A DNA stretch of 64,000 nucleotides from Diphasiastrum complanatum (GCA_029204225.1 MU832039.1:26378-90377), one strand, 5' to 3'; shown: positions 22,735 to 34,357, numbered from the stretch's first letter. Program-made: numbers and translations. Notes: generated by a model from the sequence alone, not told the origin.

Positions 22735-23783
22735 TTCACAAGGTCTTCATCAAAGATGGAGATGAAGACAAAGTTTGCCACTTGAAGAAAAGCTTATATG
22801 GTCTTAAGCAAGCACCTAGAGCTTGGTACTCTAGGTTGCATATCTTCCTCTACTCTTTGGATTTTGTGATAAGTTTTTATGGACCTTCTTTGTATATCAA
22901 ATGCAATGATGGAAAGATCATCATCTTGGTTCTTTATGTTGATGATATCATATTGACAGGAAATGATGTTGAAGGCATAAGAAAAGTAAAAGTTGCATTG
23001 TCTAGTGAATTCAAGATGGTAGATCTAAGACTTCTTAAGTTTATACTTGAAATAGAAGTTTCTAGAAGTAGTGACTTTTATTTCTCAATCAAAGTATGCT
23101 ACTTCCATTCTTGAAAGATTTGAAATGAAAGATTGTAAAGGGATTGACACCCCTATGGAGCATGGTGTAAAAGTTTCAAATGAAAGTGATGAAGCATCCT
23201 TTGAGGACATCACACTTTTTAGAAAGCTTATAGGCTCTTTAATATATTTGACAATCACTAGACCAGATTTGAGTTATTGTGTTAGCAAGTTGAGTCAACA
23301 TATGCAAGGTCCTTTAGTTTATCATTGGAAAAGTGCCAAAAGAGTGATTAGATACATCTCTTGTACTAGATTTTTTGGCATTCTCTATCAAAGATGTAAC
23401 TTGCACTTGAGAGCATATCAGATTCAGATTTTGGAGGTGACAAGATGGATAGAAAATCTAGAAGTGCATTTGCTACTTTCCTATGTGGAGGAGTGATATC
23501 TTGGCTTTTTAAAAAGCAAGATAGTATCTCACTTTCTTGTTGTGAAGCTGAGTACAAGGCATTGACATCAACAACAAAAGAACTCCTATGGCTAAGAAGA
23601 CTTTTGGAGGAGCTTCAAGTGATGGAGGCCAAGGAGATCCCTTGTATCTATTGTGATAATCAAGCATCACAACAATTTGCCATATCGAGATAGCACATCA
23701 CTTTGTAAGGGAGAGAGTGCAATCCAAGGAGGTCCAACTTCTTCATGTACCATCATCATAGTGTATTGCTGATATCTTTGTAG
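22735..23783 (+). pseudogene. copia RT-RNase H fragment
   Basis: The frame begins in RT with [20 protein letters not shown] and APRAWYSRL and includes the catalytic LYVDDIILTGND. A frameshift near 23080 leads to SQSKYATSILERF and TITRPDLSYCVSKLSQHM. A second near 23440 leads to RNase H (DRKSRSAFATFLCGG, CCEAEYKALTSTTKELLW, CDNQASQQFA). It fades out after VPSS and ADIF at about 23783. It is not the family of the intact element, judging from many differences. LTR sequence directly upstream may belong to another copy. Confidence 0.88.
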
Positions 23784-24490
23784 GGTCGTAGATCTTGTGT
23801 AGTATAGCCCTCCTGCCTGTCAACAAGGGTTAGTTGACTGGATAGGCACCTAACTATGCATAGATGCTATTTTTAGTTAGTTTTCTACTTTGCATCTAAC
23901 TCTACCTCCACTAACACTACTCACACTAACTCTACTCCCCTAACTAACTTCATCATGATTTTGTGTGAAGAGAGAGGATAGGAGAAGAAGAAGGAGAAGA
24001 GAGAGATATGAGATGGAAGTTAGCTCAAATGCTCAATTTCATTGCTTATGGAAAAACCTTAACTAGCATAAACCAAAAAGCATGGGAAATGGAAATAACA
24101 AGCAATCACAACAATAGCATAAGCAAGAGTGATTAGCAAATGAGGATACTTGAGCTCTCAAAATGATAGAGTCTCCTCCTCTCTATTAAGCATGAAAATA
24201 GTGTACAAATGGTGCCTTTTTATAAAATGGGGAAGGCCCTTGCCCCAAAATCCTATTGGCTAATATTTACTCACATGAATCTTGTGAATTTCAATGTACT
24301 TTTTGTGGACCCTTGGATCAAGTTGGGTCCAAAATGACTTTGGGCCTCTAAAAAGTAATCTTCTAAATTTAAAAATGACTTTGGGCCTCTAGTTTTATTT
24401 TAATTCAAAGGCCCAAGTCTATTTTATTTTATTTACACTTAAACTTGCATGCTCATTGGGCCATGGGCTTACGCGCGCAAGATGCCATGC
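23784..24490. other. unassigned, probable old LTR
   Basis: A TATA-like motif (TTTTTATAAAATGG near 24216) and a CCTATTGGCTAAT box lie in the order seen in minus-strand LTRs of this window. Neither ends nor a primer site were found. No coding sequence is visible. Confidence 0.35.
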
Positions 24491-25421
24491 TGTTGTAAAG
24501 CTACCTTTACAAGCTTTACTTCCGGCGCCAGCATTGTCCCCGGCGCCAGCGGCGCCCCTGCTGCTCCCGATGCCAATGGCGTCGGCGTCGCTCCCGGCGC
24601 CACTATGACCAGAATCCAGCCGGCGCCAAGTTCCTATGGTTGAAAATCTTTGATCGGTTCTAGCAAAGTCATTAGAGGAGTTCTAAATCCAAAAAAGACC
24701 CTTTGAAAAGATTCTTTTTATATTTTTTCTCAATTTTTTCTTACACATGGACCAATCAAAACACTCAAATTTGAAATCTACGTAACGTAACTTTTTGAGT
24801 CCACACTAAAAATGGCATAACTTTTTAGTGGTATGTCCAAATTTAGCGAAGTTTAGTGCATTAGAAAGCACTCAACAAGGGCTTTCCAATGATATGTTAG
24901 ATGACATACTTCTAAAGTACGATTAAAAAGTTATGGCAAGTCAAAAGTATTAGTGTTATAATATTTTAATAATATAAACTACATCTTGCATGAATTTTTA
25001 AAGGGTCTTTTTGGAGCTCAAAACTCCTCTAATGCCAGAGAGCTCAGATCGATGTGCAATCACCTCACACGATCTAGGCATGATTAAAGGAAGCCTGGGG
25101 ATCAATAAATTCTAGAGAGAGAAAATGACTTTCTAGAGAGAGAAAAATGTGCTTTAGTAGCCTGGGTAGGGTACTTGGTATGAGGGGGGGGGGTGTGCTG
25201 AATCCCACCAATACTATAGGGGAGTGCGGGTTGCGACTCAAGGCGAGCTCCAACCAAGTCTTAGTCTCCCTTGATGGAATGTTGTCCTGGCACTCGCCTT
25301 GGCATGCCAACTCCCTGGAGACTGGGGTCGGTCACACACTTGAAATGTAACCTTCTCAGATTTATCAATAAAGTGGGATTTTTCTCAAACTGACTCTGAT
25401 TACCTTCTGGGTTTCAGTGTT
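24491..25421 (+). repeat. 5' LTR of the LARD-like element, with inserted TIR element
   Basis: Sequence before 24670 and after 25034 matches the second LTR; the middle 365 bp is an insertion. The LTR is GC-rich near its start, with repeated GGCGCC motifs (GCGCCAGC, CCGGCGCC). A polyadenylation-type AATAAA lies near 25368. Between the copies the GGCGCC part has diverged and the second copy gained a few short segments. Confidence 0.8.
24670..25034. mobile_element. 365-bp MITE-like element with perfect 13-bp TIRs
   Basis: It runs from CATTAGAGGAGTT to AACTCCTCTAATG, a perfect 13-bp inverted repeat that extends imperfectly to about 35 bp (AAAGACCCTTT on one side, AAAGGGTCTTT on the other). The 3' LTR of the host element has the uninterrupted site at 27562/27563, so both ends are exact. 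Left flank AAGT plus right flank CCAGAG rebuild the empty site, so no target duplication is present. It contains no gene. Related fragments lie at 51668-51834, 54935-55140 and 61862-62110. Confidence 0.85.
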
Positions 25422-25434
25422 TGGTAAAAGCGCC
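25422..25434 (+). promoter_or_regulatory. candidate primer-binding site
   Basis: TGGTAAAAGCGCC directly follows the 5' LTR and starts with TGG as tRNA-primed sites do. It is not the Met-tRNA type used elsewhere in the window, and the matching tRNA was not identified. Confidence 0.4.
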
Positions 25435-27360
25435 AGTTGTAAGGCCGCTTCAAAATTTTTAAGTTGGCACATAGCTGAGGGTGTAAAGCACGGGTGGTTA
25501 GCTGCCAGTGCGGGATAGCTGCCGATCATTTAGCTATAAGGGCTATCGACCAAAAAGTGGTGGGGCGTGACTGAGGCAATGTGCTGCTTAATGGTGAAAG
25601 CACAGATAGTTGAACAGGTGTCCTCTGTGGGCTGATTCTGTGATCGATCTGTATGGGCGCAGCTAGGCAAAGGTCCTTTGGCAGGACTATCTCAAAGGGG
25701 GACCTTGTCTTTGTTACCTGTTAGTAAACCTGCTTGAGTGTCTTGCTTGCATGTATTCGTGGTGAGTCTTAGTACTCGTGCTTTGCCTGATTTGCATGAT
25801 TGCTTGTGATACAAGGAGTTGATGGCTCGAGAAGGAACCTTTCTTTTGAAGGCTGACACCATCAAACAAAAAGGACTATAGAATCTGTGGGGCGGATTTG
25901 CAGTTCAAGTACATGCACGTGAATGGCAACGAAAGTTGGAAAGAGCAATTTCAAGGGAGATCTTCTATGGAGTAGTTGGTCTTCTTTTGGGATGGCTACC
26001 TTCGGAACTGAAACTCTACGAGCATGGGTGATATCCAGTATCAGTTGGGTTTCTCCTCAAAGGGGAAAAGACTAGGATCCTCTTCAGAGATTGGCAACAA
26101 GTTGGATCGAGCCATAATCCTAGCAGATGGGAAGCAAAGTGTTGCAAAAGCTTTTTGTCTGAGAACTCTACTCTAAGTCCGATCAACTGTTTTTTATAAG
26201 TGGAGGGGAACTATCACACACACCTCTCTCTTGGGGCAAATTTTAAATGAAAGTTGATCGAAACGGGGGCAAATTCAAGGTGACCTAGCCATACTCACAC
26301 GAGGAGACTGGCGAACTTTGGACCTAATAAGTTGACAAGTTTTTGTTGTGGAAATGAAAGCTTGTTATAGGCTTTCTCTGGACCAGCAATGATGAGGAGA
26401 TATAATGAGTATGCTGACTTGTGTTACGTGTAAGACAACTAATCAATGAAGGAACTGTGAAAGTTGAGTCTTGCACGAGAGACTTGGTACTTCAAACGGA
26501 TGCTAAGAGAAAGTTCGAGTTGAGATTGGACTAGTGCAAACTCTGGGTGCATGTGTCTGATTCAAAGAGAGCTACTTGAAGCCAAGCTAGATGTACACTT
26601 CTTGTTTTGACTGTGAGGCAACTGACCAGTGATGGAATTGTGAAAGTCAAGTTTTGCGCGACGGACATGGCGCTTCAAACGAACGCGAAGAGATAGTTCG
26701 TATGCGAATCAAACTGGTGCGACCCCTTGGCTCTCCACGAGGTCAATGGTTACATTTGAATTGAATTCAAAGGCAGCTACTTCAAGCTAAGTGAGAGGTG
26801 CATTGCAGAGTATTCAATCTTTGCCTACCTCAAAGAGCCAAAAATGAAAAGTATCAAGATTAGGCTGGGACAAGGAGAGAAATCAAGGAGCAGAAGCAAC
26901 AAGCCATGGAGTGGACCATAAAGTGGGCAATTAAATTATAAATCCTTTGGCTCAAGGAGCCTTGATACCTATGCAGAACTGATCAAATCTGGAGCTCAGG
27001 GAGCTCAACACAAAGTGCATCAAGGACAAATCAGGAGCTCAAAGGAGTTCCAAAGTCAAAAGTCAGAAGCGACAGGGGCAAACATTTCACAGAAAGGCCT
27101 CTGTCACCAGTTAATAAGGTTCTTGGGTTTTACATAAGCGATATAAAATCTATGCTTTTCCCAGACAAAGAGATATTTTCAAGTTATGTAATTTTTCAGT
27201 ACAAAGAGTTGAGCCTCCAACTTGTGGTGTGCCAGTTTCAATGTTAATAAAAAGTGGCCAGTAAATTGAGTACTATGCCAAGTAGCTTAAATGTATAGTT
27301 ATTTTAATTAGGAGACACCTTTACTTTAATCTGACATCTGATGAGGACATCAGATTTTAT
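25435..27360 (+). other. non-coding internal region of the LARD-like element
   Basis: About 1.9 kb without gag or pol motifs in any frame. It contains a diverged tandem duplication at 26420-26805: two units of roughly 180-200 bp, each with GCAACTGACCAGTGATGG-like, CTTCAAACG and GCTACTTGAAGC-like landmarks. Otherwise no structure is visible. Such regions in LARDs are thought to carry only packaging and priming signals. Confidence 0.7.
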
Positions 27361-27374
27361 AAAGGTGGAGTGGA
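27361..27374 (+). promoter_or_regulatory. polypurine tract of the LARD-like element
   Basis: AAAGGTGGAGTGGA, with two T in fourteen bases, stands directly before the 3' LTR start TGTTGTAAAG. Confidence 0.7.
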
Positions 27375-27960
27375 TGTTGTAAAGCTACCTTTACAAGCTT
27401 TACTTCCGATGTCACTGGCGCTAGCATTGTCCCCGGCGCCAGCAACGCCCCTGCTGCTCCTGGCGCCAATGGCGCCGGCGCCGCTCCCGGTGCCACTGTG
27501 ACCAAAATGTAGCCGGCGCCAAGTTCCTATGGTTGAAAATCTTTGATCAGTTCTAGCGAAGTCCAGAGAGCTCAGATCGATGTGCAATCACCTCACACGA
27601 TCTAGGCATGATTAAAGGAAGTCTGGGGATCAATAAATTCTAGAGAGAGAAAATGACTTTCTAGAAAGAGAAAATACTAGAGAGAGAAAAACGTGCTTTA
27701 CCAGCCTGGGTAGAGTACTTGGTATGAGGGGGGGTGTCGAATCCCACCAATACTATAGGAGAGTGCGAGTTGCGACCCAGGGCGAGCTCCAACCAAGTCT
27801 CAGCCTCCCTTGCTGGAATGTTGTCCTGGCACTCGCCTTGGCATGCCAGCTCCCCGGAGACTGGGGTCGGTCACACACTTGAAATGTAACCTTCTCATAT
27901 TTATCAATAAAGTGGAATTTTTCTCAAACTGACTCTGATTACCTTTTGGGTTTTAGTGTT
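27375..27960 (+). repeat. 3' LTR of the LARD-like element
   Basis: It matches 24491-25421 apart from the TIR insertion, several substitutions and small indels (for example an extra CTAGAGAGAGAAAA unit near 27670). It provides the empty target site for the TIR element. Confidence 0.8.
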
Positions 27961-27962
27961 CG

Positions 27963-28330
27963 GTTTCAGGGCTCTAGCTTGTCGGCTGAGTTGGATGGCT
28001 TGCTTGGGTGAAAGTTACTTGTTTATGGCTATCCAGTCTGGCGTGGCGCCAGGTTGGCTTTCAGCCCTCGTGACGAAGCTTTCAGTTCGTTAAGTCTGAT
28101 GTAAGTTAGACCGCTTGCTTAGAATGGATGTTACTCGTTTGTAACGAAGCTTCGAGTTGATTAAGTTTGATGTATGTCGGGCGGCTTGCTTGGAGGGAAG
28201 TCACCCACATTGGGACCCCCGATCTGGCATGGCGCCAGGTTGGATCTCAATGTTGGTTTTCGGAACTTCAAGTTGGTTAAGTTTGATCGTTGTTGGCGAG
28301 TTGGCTGCTTGTATGTCAAGTGGGTTTGGA
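27963..28330. repeat. degenerate tandem repeat, about four units
   Basis: Units share a core like AGTTGATTAAGTTTGATGTA followed by GGCGGCTTGCTTGG, at about 27985, 28085, 28150 and 28270. Two also carry GGCGCCAGGTTGG. Spacing varies from about 65 to 120 bp. No function can be assigned. Confidence 0.55.
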
Positions 28331-28439
28331 TGGCAGTTGAAGGCTGGGAAGCTAAGTCGTGGTTCCCGACTCCCTTTGGGATGCCTACGCTACACATGCC
28401 CTCGCAACACATTTTATTGGTCGAATTTATTTATTTAAA

Positions 28440-29260
28440 ATTTGTTGGGAATACCCCCAACAATCTTAACCACCAAGGAGTGTTGATCTGTCACTTCTAA
28501 TTTGTTGATATGTCAATTCTAACTTGTTGATCATACTTGTTAATCTTGTGGTTAATATTCACATTTTGATCCCACACATGTCGAACCTGTTCACACATGT
28601 GAATGGAAGCCAAAAGATTGTTTGTATATAGTTAGATCTAAGTTAGATCAATCTACACAAGTGTGAACTAAATTCTTGACTAGAATATATGAAATTGCCA
28701 TTTGGCACTTTTTTCTTGTATGTAGCTATTACTTCCATGTGAATGAGTAAATGCTCCCACATGCTAAGATGCTATTGACACGTGTGAAGCTAGATGTACC
28801 TTGTCACATGCACATATTCTCCTAGATCCTATTTTGTAGAGAAGATTCCTATTTTCAAGGAAGTAGCTGGATTTTAGCTAGTAGCATAAGTCAACTTTAT
28901 AATATGGGAATAACTTGCTCTTATTGGTGGATCTTAATGATGTGGCACTTTTCACACGTGCCAGACCTGCTGAGGACACCTTTGGCATTTTGTAAGGTAG
29001 TGTCGTCTTTTTTGCCTGTCACAAAACACGTGTAAAATCACAGTGTCACATTTTTCGCCTTTTCTTTGCTTGTGAGAATTTACTTGTATTTATGCAAACA
29101 ATCGAGTTTTATTCGTCTGTCTTATTTTACATGTAAATATGCAGACTGTGTGACAACATGAGTAAAAAATGCAGCATGAATGGAGGCAGATTAAACTGGG
29201 ATTTAGGAGAGTAGAGGAGATAAATTCAACACCTCTTTTAATCTGGATCCGTGAATGTCT
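28440..29260. repeat. old LTR remnant related to the 30384-31239 family
   Basis: The segment shares landmarks with the LTR at 30384-31239 in the same order: TTCACACATGTG, GAGTAAATGCTCCCACATG, AGATCCTATTTTGTAG and GATGTGGCACTTTTCACACG. It is much more diverged. Ends were not resolved. Confidence 0.6.
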
Positions 29261-29264
29261 TAAT

Positions 29265-30345
29265 CTTTAGACTAAGCAATGCACAAAATTTGTTGTGTGC
29301 ATTAACACTTAATGCTTTCGTGAATATATTGCAACCATGTCCTACATTTTGCAGTATGTTAAGCTCACCTTCTTTTTGAGAACCTTGCCCCTGATGTAGT
29401 GATATCTGACTTTAATGTGCTTACTCCTAGAGTGAAATCTAGGGTTAGCCGATAAGGCAATAACACTCTGATTATCACAGAATAAATACAGATTAATATC
29501 TGATAGTAAATTTTTCAACTAAAACGCTTCCTTGATAGATTGAGAAGCAACAATGTATTATGTTTCTGAAGAAGAAAGTGCGATAGAGGTTTTCTTACAA
29601 TTGTTCGATGAGATAGGACCGCCGTTGAAGAAGAATGTAAATCCAAATGTGGACTTACGATTGTCTACATCTCCTCCCTAGCTTGCAACAAAATATCCAC
29701 TAAGCTGATGAAGATTGTCATTGCTGACATCTCCATAGCTTGCATCTGAATATCTACTAAGCTGATGAAGATTGTCGTTGCTAACATCTCCATAGTAGAT
29801 GCACTGATCCATGGTAGCTCGAATATACCTCATGACTCTTATGAGAGCCTTCCAATGGGTAATGCCAAGACTAGCCATATATTGGCTGAGTGAGCTTACT
29901 GCAAAAGAAATATCTGGTGTTGTACAGACCATCGCGCACATGAGATATCCAAGTATCAATCGATAAGGATACTCTCTCATCTGCTCCTCTTCCTGCTTGG
30001 TCTAGGGACATTGGTCATTTGACAAATGCAGGCCTGGATCCATCAATGAGTGAGCTAATTTACAATTCATTAGATTGTATATGTTAAAAAAATTGTGAAG
30101 ATACATTTGTTTAGTGATGTAAATCAGTCATTTTGCTCTGTCTCTGTGGATTTGAATTCCTAGACAGAAGTGAGCTTCACCCAGATCAATCATGTCGAAC
30201 TCTGAAAACAACATCTGCTTAGAATCCTTGACCAAATTGGTGGTGTTGCTTTGAAAGAAACATATCATCCACGTATAAGGTGATGATAATGAAGGATTGC
30301 TGCAATGACTTGGAATAGATGTTGCAATCAGCTAGAGATTAGAGT
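29265..30345 (-). pseudogene. copia RT-RNase H fragment, minus strand
   Basis: Leftward from about 30345 the RT part gives LYVDDMFLSKQH and later LGIQIHRDR. From 29980 it reads YRLILGYLMCAMVCTTPDIS, SSLSQYMASLGITHW and NLHQLSRYSDASYGD. RNase H continues with stops near 29650-29290 (SSETEYIVASQSIKEAF, CDNQSVIALSANPRFHSRSKH). A 57-bp tandem duplication disturbs the RNase H start. It is a copia lineage different from the intact one. Confidence 0.8.
29701..29797. repeat. 57-bp tandem duplication in RNase H
   Basis: TAAGCTGATGAAGATTGTC starts at 29701 and again at 29758, repeating the protein segment GDVSNDNLHQLS. A third weaker unit end lies just left (29679-29700). Confidence 0.8.
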
Positions 30346-30383
30346 CTAGTTGGCTGAGTGCCTCTTCGACTGTCGTCGGTTCA

Positions 30384-31239
30384 TGTTGAAAATTATAACT
30401 TCTCACTTGACATTGGTTATTGTAAATGTTGATCCAACATTAGAATAATGTTGATGATTTGATTTCACACGTGTGGAGCCTGTTCCCACATGTTAAAGGA
30501 TGTACTTTTCATACTTGTATATATCTAGAATGATTTTGTATCAATCTAGTTAGTGTGAACATGATATGACTAGTTTTTAGTCAAGTTGACTAGTCACCTA
30601 GAAATTAGCTTTTCCTTGCATGTGCATGAGTAAATGCTCCCACATGGCAAGTGGATGTTCACATGTGTATATAGAGTACTAGAAGATAAGAGTTGACCAT
30701 TTTCCTTAGATCCTATGTTGTAGGAAATATTTCTATATTCTAGGAGACTAGCTTTTTGGACTTTAGCCATATTCTAGAAGGTCAACTTTGGATAAAGGAT
30801 GGATCAAATGGATAGATCTGAGTGATGTGGCACTCTTTACATGTGTGAAGACCTGTTGGACTGTACTAGACTCGTGGATGTACTTGATCCATAAAAGGAT
30901 CATCATTTTGCTAAGAAGATTAATGAGACTTTTGCATTGTACACTTTTGTGAGGTTTCTAGTCATTTGTCTTGTGATTTCTATGAATGATTGCTATCTAG
31001 GATTAATGTACTTGTTATTTCAGGTGCAGGCCATACTGTGGACAATACTCCACACGTGTGAGGCCGCTCTCACTAATTTATGATGTGTTGATCTATTGCT
31101 CTTGCTTAAATCCAAGTGTATTGAATCTAGATCAAGATCTAATGTGTAGAACTTGATAGATCCATTGATTAAACAACCAATAACTCTCTATGATTGTAAA
31201 GTACAATCATTATTGTCCTAAAAATTGTAAAATTTATCA
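30384..31239 (+). repeat. 5' LTR (856 bp) of a plus-strand copia element
   Basis: It starts TGTTGAAAATTATAACTTC and ends AATTTATCA, directly before a primer-binding site. An inverted copy with the same ends lies at 55515-56360. It holds two CACACGTGTG palindromes (30466-30475 and 31051-31060). It belongs to the gag-to-integrase relic that begins at 31831. Confidence 0.88.
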
Positions 31240-31251
31240 TGGTATCAGAGC
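31240..31251 (+). promoter_or_regulatory. primer-binding site, initiator Met-tRNA
   Basis: TGGTATCAGAGC directly follows the LTR. Confidence 0.92.
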
Positions 31252-31830
31252 TAAGTAAGAGAGTGATCATTGAATCATAAATCTTGTAAGATCATTGGCA
31301 AAATTTGTTTTTGGCCAATACTTGTGAGGGCGAGTTCATCTAGAGTGATAGCTTGAATTCATTTGGATCAAAACGACTTGGAGGCTGTGTATGTACTTTT
31401 CACACGTGTGAAACTGTACAACAACTTTCATTTCAAGTTACTTTGTGTTTTTGGTCCCAAAATCACAATACTAGTTCATTTTTTGTGCTTTTTGAAGCAT
31501 AGTATTGATCTAGATTCAATCTAGCTAATGCTTATGACCAAATAGAGTTTTGGATCATTGAAGTATTTCTTTCTAGAGTCTAAGACCAGAGCTTAGAGGC
31601 TGATTTGTTCAGATCCTTAGTTGAAGTGAAATCTCTAAGAAAAGTGTAAAGCAATTTTTTTTTGTGAGAGTGAAAGCTAGGAATTTTTGGCAAGATCTTT
31701 GTGTATCATTCAAGCTTGTGTGCTAGTTTGATAGAGACAAGACTATAGGAATTCTTGTAAGCTTTAGGCCTTTCATAGACTTTTAAAAATCAGAAATCTT
31801 TGTGATTTTAAGAAGAGCATTCATTCTACA
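31252..31830 (+). other. 5' leader of the plus-strand copia element
   Basis: About 580 non-coding bases precede gag. A CACACGTGTG palindrome at 31401-31410 lies here, outside the LTR. The same leader, with its own palindrome, is found inverted at 55200-55501. Confidence 0.75.
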
Positions 31831-33894
31831 ATGTCATCCATGGGTGGATATTTGATGGAATCAAGTGAGAGACTCACTTCCACAAATTATTCCATTTGAA
31901 AAGTGAGAATGGAATCACTCCTAGTGATCCATGATCTATTTGACATAGTTCAAGGAGTTGAGGAAGAACCTCAAACTCCCCAAGAACAAGCCAAATACAA
32001 GAAGAGAGCAAGATTAGCTCTACATTGCATAAAGTTAAATGTATACAATGACCTCTTGAAAGAGGTGTCTTCTTGTACCTCATCCAAAGAGGCTTGGGAT
32101 TCATTAAAGAGCATCTATGAATCCAATAATACTTCAAGAATCCTCATGCTAAGAAATCAAGTTTTCCAAAGCATGAAAGGAAGTGGAGAGAGTGGACAAG
32201 AGTATGTCCTTAGGATCAAATCTCTTAACAAGGAGTTAAGTGCAATAGGAGAGAAGATCCAAGATCAAGAGCTAGTACAAATCATCTTGAATGGTCTAGG
32301 TGATGGGTTCACCAACTTAGTCCAATCATTTGCCATTCAAGACACTCTTCCATCCATTGAAAAGTTGCACAATGTTCTTGTGGCCGAGGAGAGTAGGCTT
32401 CTACACCTCAAGACAAGAATGGATAGCATGTCACTTAATGGAGGAGAGGAGAAGACTAACTTTACATCTAAAGTCAAGAAGAAGCAACATCCATTCAAGA
32501 AAAATCAAGGCAAGGAGGTCGAGATGAAGAATGGAGGATCTACTTCCAAAGGCAAAGTGAAGAACAAGGCAAAACTCAAGTGTTTCTTTTGTAGAAAGAA
32601 AGGACACTTTGCCTCAGAATGCTACTTGAAGAAGAATCAACAAGCCAACGGAGATCAAGGGGACATTGCTCAAGAGGAAGAAGATGAGGATGGATTCAAC
32701 ACATCCTTAATGGTTGCATCTACACCAACTTCAAGTCAAGACATATGGTGGATAGATAGTGGGGCTAGTTCCTACATGTCTTTTAACAAGCATTATTTTT
32801 TTACTCTTCTATCTTGTAATGACTCTAAGAAGTCAATATACACTGCTAGTGATCAAGCATGCAAGATAGATGGCATAGGATCTATACCTCTTTGTTTAGG
32901 CATATCTAAAAGGATAGATCATGATAAGTGCATAGCTAGTGGCATTAAGCAAGGTAGACTTTTCAAGTTGGATGCTAATGTTGCAAGTGAAACTGTGAAC
33001 TTGGCTAGGGAGGAGCTATCTCAAGTGGAGCTATGGCATAAGAGATTTGGCCATCCTAAACTTCAATCTATGGAGTCAATGGCAAGCAAGGAACTACATC
33101 TCGTCCTACCAAGAGCCTTCAAGAAGTGTGGAAAGATGTGTGAGGCATTGCCTTGCAAAGTCACACAAATCTTCTTACAAGAGATCTTCATCAAGATCTA
33201 CCTCTCCCTTGAATCTCATACATTCTAATGTACATAGTTTTTCACATGCAAGTAATGGAGGTGCTTTGATGTATGTAACTTTTATAGATGATTGTACTAG
33301 ATTCACATGGATTGAGTTACTATCAAAGAAAAGTCTTGTTTATGAAGCTTTCACTAAGTTCAAGTCTCTAGTAGAGAAAAAACTTAGTACTTCCATCAAA
33401 GCACTAAGATGTGATAATGGAGGAGAGTACACCTCCAATAAAATGAAAGACTTTTGTGAGATCAATGGCATTAAGTTGTAATACACTTGTTCCTACACCC
33501 CCCAACAAAATGGGATGACCGAGCGGAAAAATAGGAGTCTATGTGAGTGTGCAAAGTCTTTAAGACTTGATACATCACTTCCCATCTCGTTTTGGGGAGA
33601 AGCTATAACATGTGCTAATTACTTGTGTAATGACTTCCTAGTACTGCTATAGATGAGATCTCACCTTATCAAGCCTTGTTTGATAAGAAACCCAATGTAA
33701 AAGATTTTAAGATCTTTGAATGTATTTGTTATGTTCACATCCCTTTGGAGACTAGAAGGAAAGAAGATGCTACCTCCTTCAAAGGGATCTTTGTTGGCTA
33801 TGGAGAAAATAGCAAGGGCTATAGGATATATGATCCTATATCCAAGAAAGTAAAGGTAAGCAAGGATGTACTTTTTGATGAGTCACAATTGTGA
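31831..33894 (+). pseudogene. copia gag-protease-integrase, broken; RT absent
   Basis: Gag starts MSSMGGYLMESSERL at 31831 and meets a TGA at 31897-31899 where relatives have Trp (YSIWKVRMES). From 31903 the frame is open to 33228: gag, zinc knuckle CFFCRKKGHFASEC, protease IWWIDSGASSYM and the GAG-pre-integrase start (LWHKRFGHP). A frameshift near 33130 leads to integrase (IHSNVH with the first Asp changed to Asn, RCDNGGEYTSNK, PQQNGMTERKNRS) with a stop near 33479. It ends at integrase C-terminal VKVSKDVLFDESQL. No RT or RNase H follows. Upstream are a matching LTR and primer site. Confidence 0.9.
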
Positions 33895-34357
33895 TGCAAG
33901 TGACGTCAAGAGGATTGGTGGATCCTAAGGAGAGTTATTGGCATTCAAATTGAGGCATATTGAAGAAGAAAAATAGAGTTTTACATGCTTGAAGGCTGTA
34001 CTATCAAAGATCCTTTATTGTAGGAGTCAAAATAGCAAATTTTGACTATTTTTCAATTTTCTTCAATCTAAGAAGCATTGTTTGGATCTATGATCCTATG
34101 AATGGATGAAACTTTCTAAATGATAAATCTGACTTTTTTAAGCTATTTCACACGTGTGAACTCAGATTTACTTCATCCACTTTTGCTTTGAAAAATAAAG
34201 TGCAAATTTTGACTAACACCTTGAAATTGTCATTTTTGGCCTTCTTTGAATTCTCAATCATTTGTTACTTGATTCCAAGTGATCAATAGTTTACATTTAA
34301 TTAGTTTTGAACCTCTGAAAACATTCATTTAGTAAGCCAAAATCAATTCTCTAGGCA
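33895..34357 (+). other. non-coding, leader-like stretch between two copia relics
   Basis: It stands directly before the next gag ATG and carries CACACGTGTG at 34149-34158, like the leader at 31252-31830. No LTR ends or primer site were seen, so it is probably the leader of the following copy whose LTR was lost. Confidence 0.55.

Larger units (their letters stand above)
24491..27960 (+). mobile_element. non-coding LTR retrotransposon (LARD-like), about 3.5 kb
   Basis: A direct repeat starting TGTTGTAAAGCTACC occurs at 24491 and 27375 and ends at a shared AATAAAGTGG...GTGTT segment. A purine tract (AAAGGTGGAGTGGA, 27361-27374) sits directly before the second copy and a TGG-starting candidate primer site directly after the first. 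These fit 5' LTR, internal region and 3' LTR on the plus strand. The internal 1.95 kb has no long frame, so the element must rely on proteins from others. The exact right LTR end and a target duplication are unresolved. Confidence 0.8.

Noticed and set aside
24449-24643. Ala/Pro/Gly-rich frame at the start of the LARD LTR
   Set aside because: It is a translation of GGCGCC-rich LTR sequence, is not preserved in the second LTR, and has no homologue I can recognise.
27375-27587. Minus-strand frame of 76 codons in the 3' LTR of the LARD element
   Set aside because: It is antisense to the element, lies in the LTR and has low-complexity composition.
28157-28500. Frames of 80-108 codons on both strands
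   Set aside because: They overlap on opposite strands over a degenerate tandem repeat and show no protein family.
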